Positions 5,836 to 5,861 of a stretch of 5,861 bases of DNA are shown piece after piece (the stretch's first letter is position 1; every line of letters starts with the position of its first letter). Source of the DNA: Pirellulaceae bacterium (GTDB lineage Bacteria > Planctomycetota > Planctomycetia > Pirellulales > Pirellulaceae); contig JADLDX010000622.1 in NCBI GenBank assembly GCA_020846515.1, forward strand, positions 1 to 5,861, in the 5' to 3' direction. The notes beneath the pieces were generated by a model. The model saw nothing but the letters and a program-made list of their open reading frames with translations. It did not search any database and was not told the origin of the DNA. The translations under genes and the position numbers were made by a program.

Positions 5836-5861
5836 TAGCGTTTGAGAGCCGTTTGGATGGC
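5835..5861 (-). CDS. Possible C-terminal end of a leftward gene cut by the window edge
   Basis: Read on the minus strand from the right edge, one frame gives AIQTALKR and then TAG at 5837-5835, directly abutting the heptamer array. The peptide looks like a plausible helical C-terminus, and the sharp change from complex sequence to repeat fits the end of a gene. Only eight codons are visible and the other two frames stop soon after, inside the array, so this is a guess; no family can be named. Confidence 0.3.
   Translation of the reverse strand, partial: AIQTALKR

Noticed and set aside
1..5861. Defence island, toxin-antitoxin, phage or transposon content
   Set aside because: All confident genes belong to ordinary chromosomal families, and no transposase, nuclease, integrase or terminal inverted repeats were seen.

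Overview
The window looks like chromosomal DNA of a planctomycete, most likely from the Pirellulales (Pirellula/Rhodopirellula/Blastopirellula type). The main evidence is the 1036-residue minus-strand protein with the architecture typical of the Planctomycetes-Verrucomicrobia group: a secreted beta-propeller 'membrane-bound dehydrogenase' domain, a HEAT-like helical middle and a C-terminal PVC-type CxxCH haem domain. Moderate GC content, uneven use of Shine-Dalgarno sites and loosely packed genes fit this. No rRNA, tRNA, insertion sequence, CRISPR array or phage gene was seen.

Layout. Positions 1-251 hold no gene that can be called with confidence; several frames on both strands are open to the window edge. 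They contain a perfect 18-bp tandem duplication and, just before the first gene, spaced copies of ACAGGCA. Three plus-strand genes follow: a DUF2383/PA2169-type four-helix-bundle protein (252-725), a stand-alone HPt phosphotransfer protein (892-1323), and a YihY/BrkB-family six-helix membrane protein (about 1405-2316). The HPt and BrkB genes lie close together with no terminator between them and may be co-transcribed. A short hairpin with a T-tract at about 2427-2446 is a plausible terminator for this rightward group. The convergent gap 2317-2542 also holds a triple 14-bp repeat and an 8-bp-stem hairpin. The large cytochrome gene (5653 down to 2543) is read leftward from a strong GGAGG ribosome-binding site. 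Upstream of it are 13 in-phase heptamers of two sequence types (5745-5835), which abut a possible stop codon of another leftward gene entering from the right edge.

How the genes may relate. DUF2383 proteins are ferritin-like, an HPt protein relays phosphate in multistep two-component signalling, and BrkB is an inner-membrane protein of unsettled function. Their adjacency hints at an envelope or stress theme, but nothing in the sequence proves a joint pathway. The large protein is probably exported and carries one covalent haem c, so it would act in electron transfer or oxidation of an unidentified substrate outside the cytoplasm.

I do not see a recognisable new defence or mobile system. The most unusual feature is the number of unrelated short tandem repeats (7, 9, 14, 15 and 18 bp), all in intergenic DNA, at the unassigned left edge, or in the signal-peptide coding segment.
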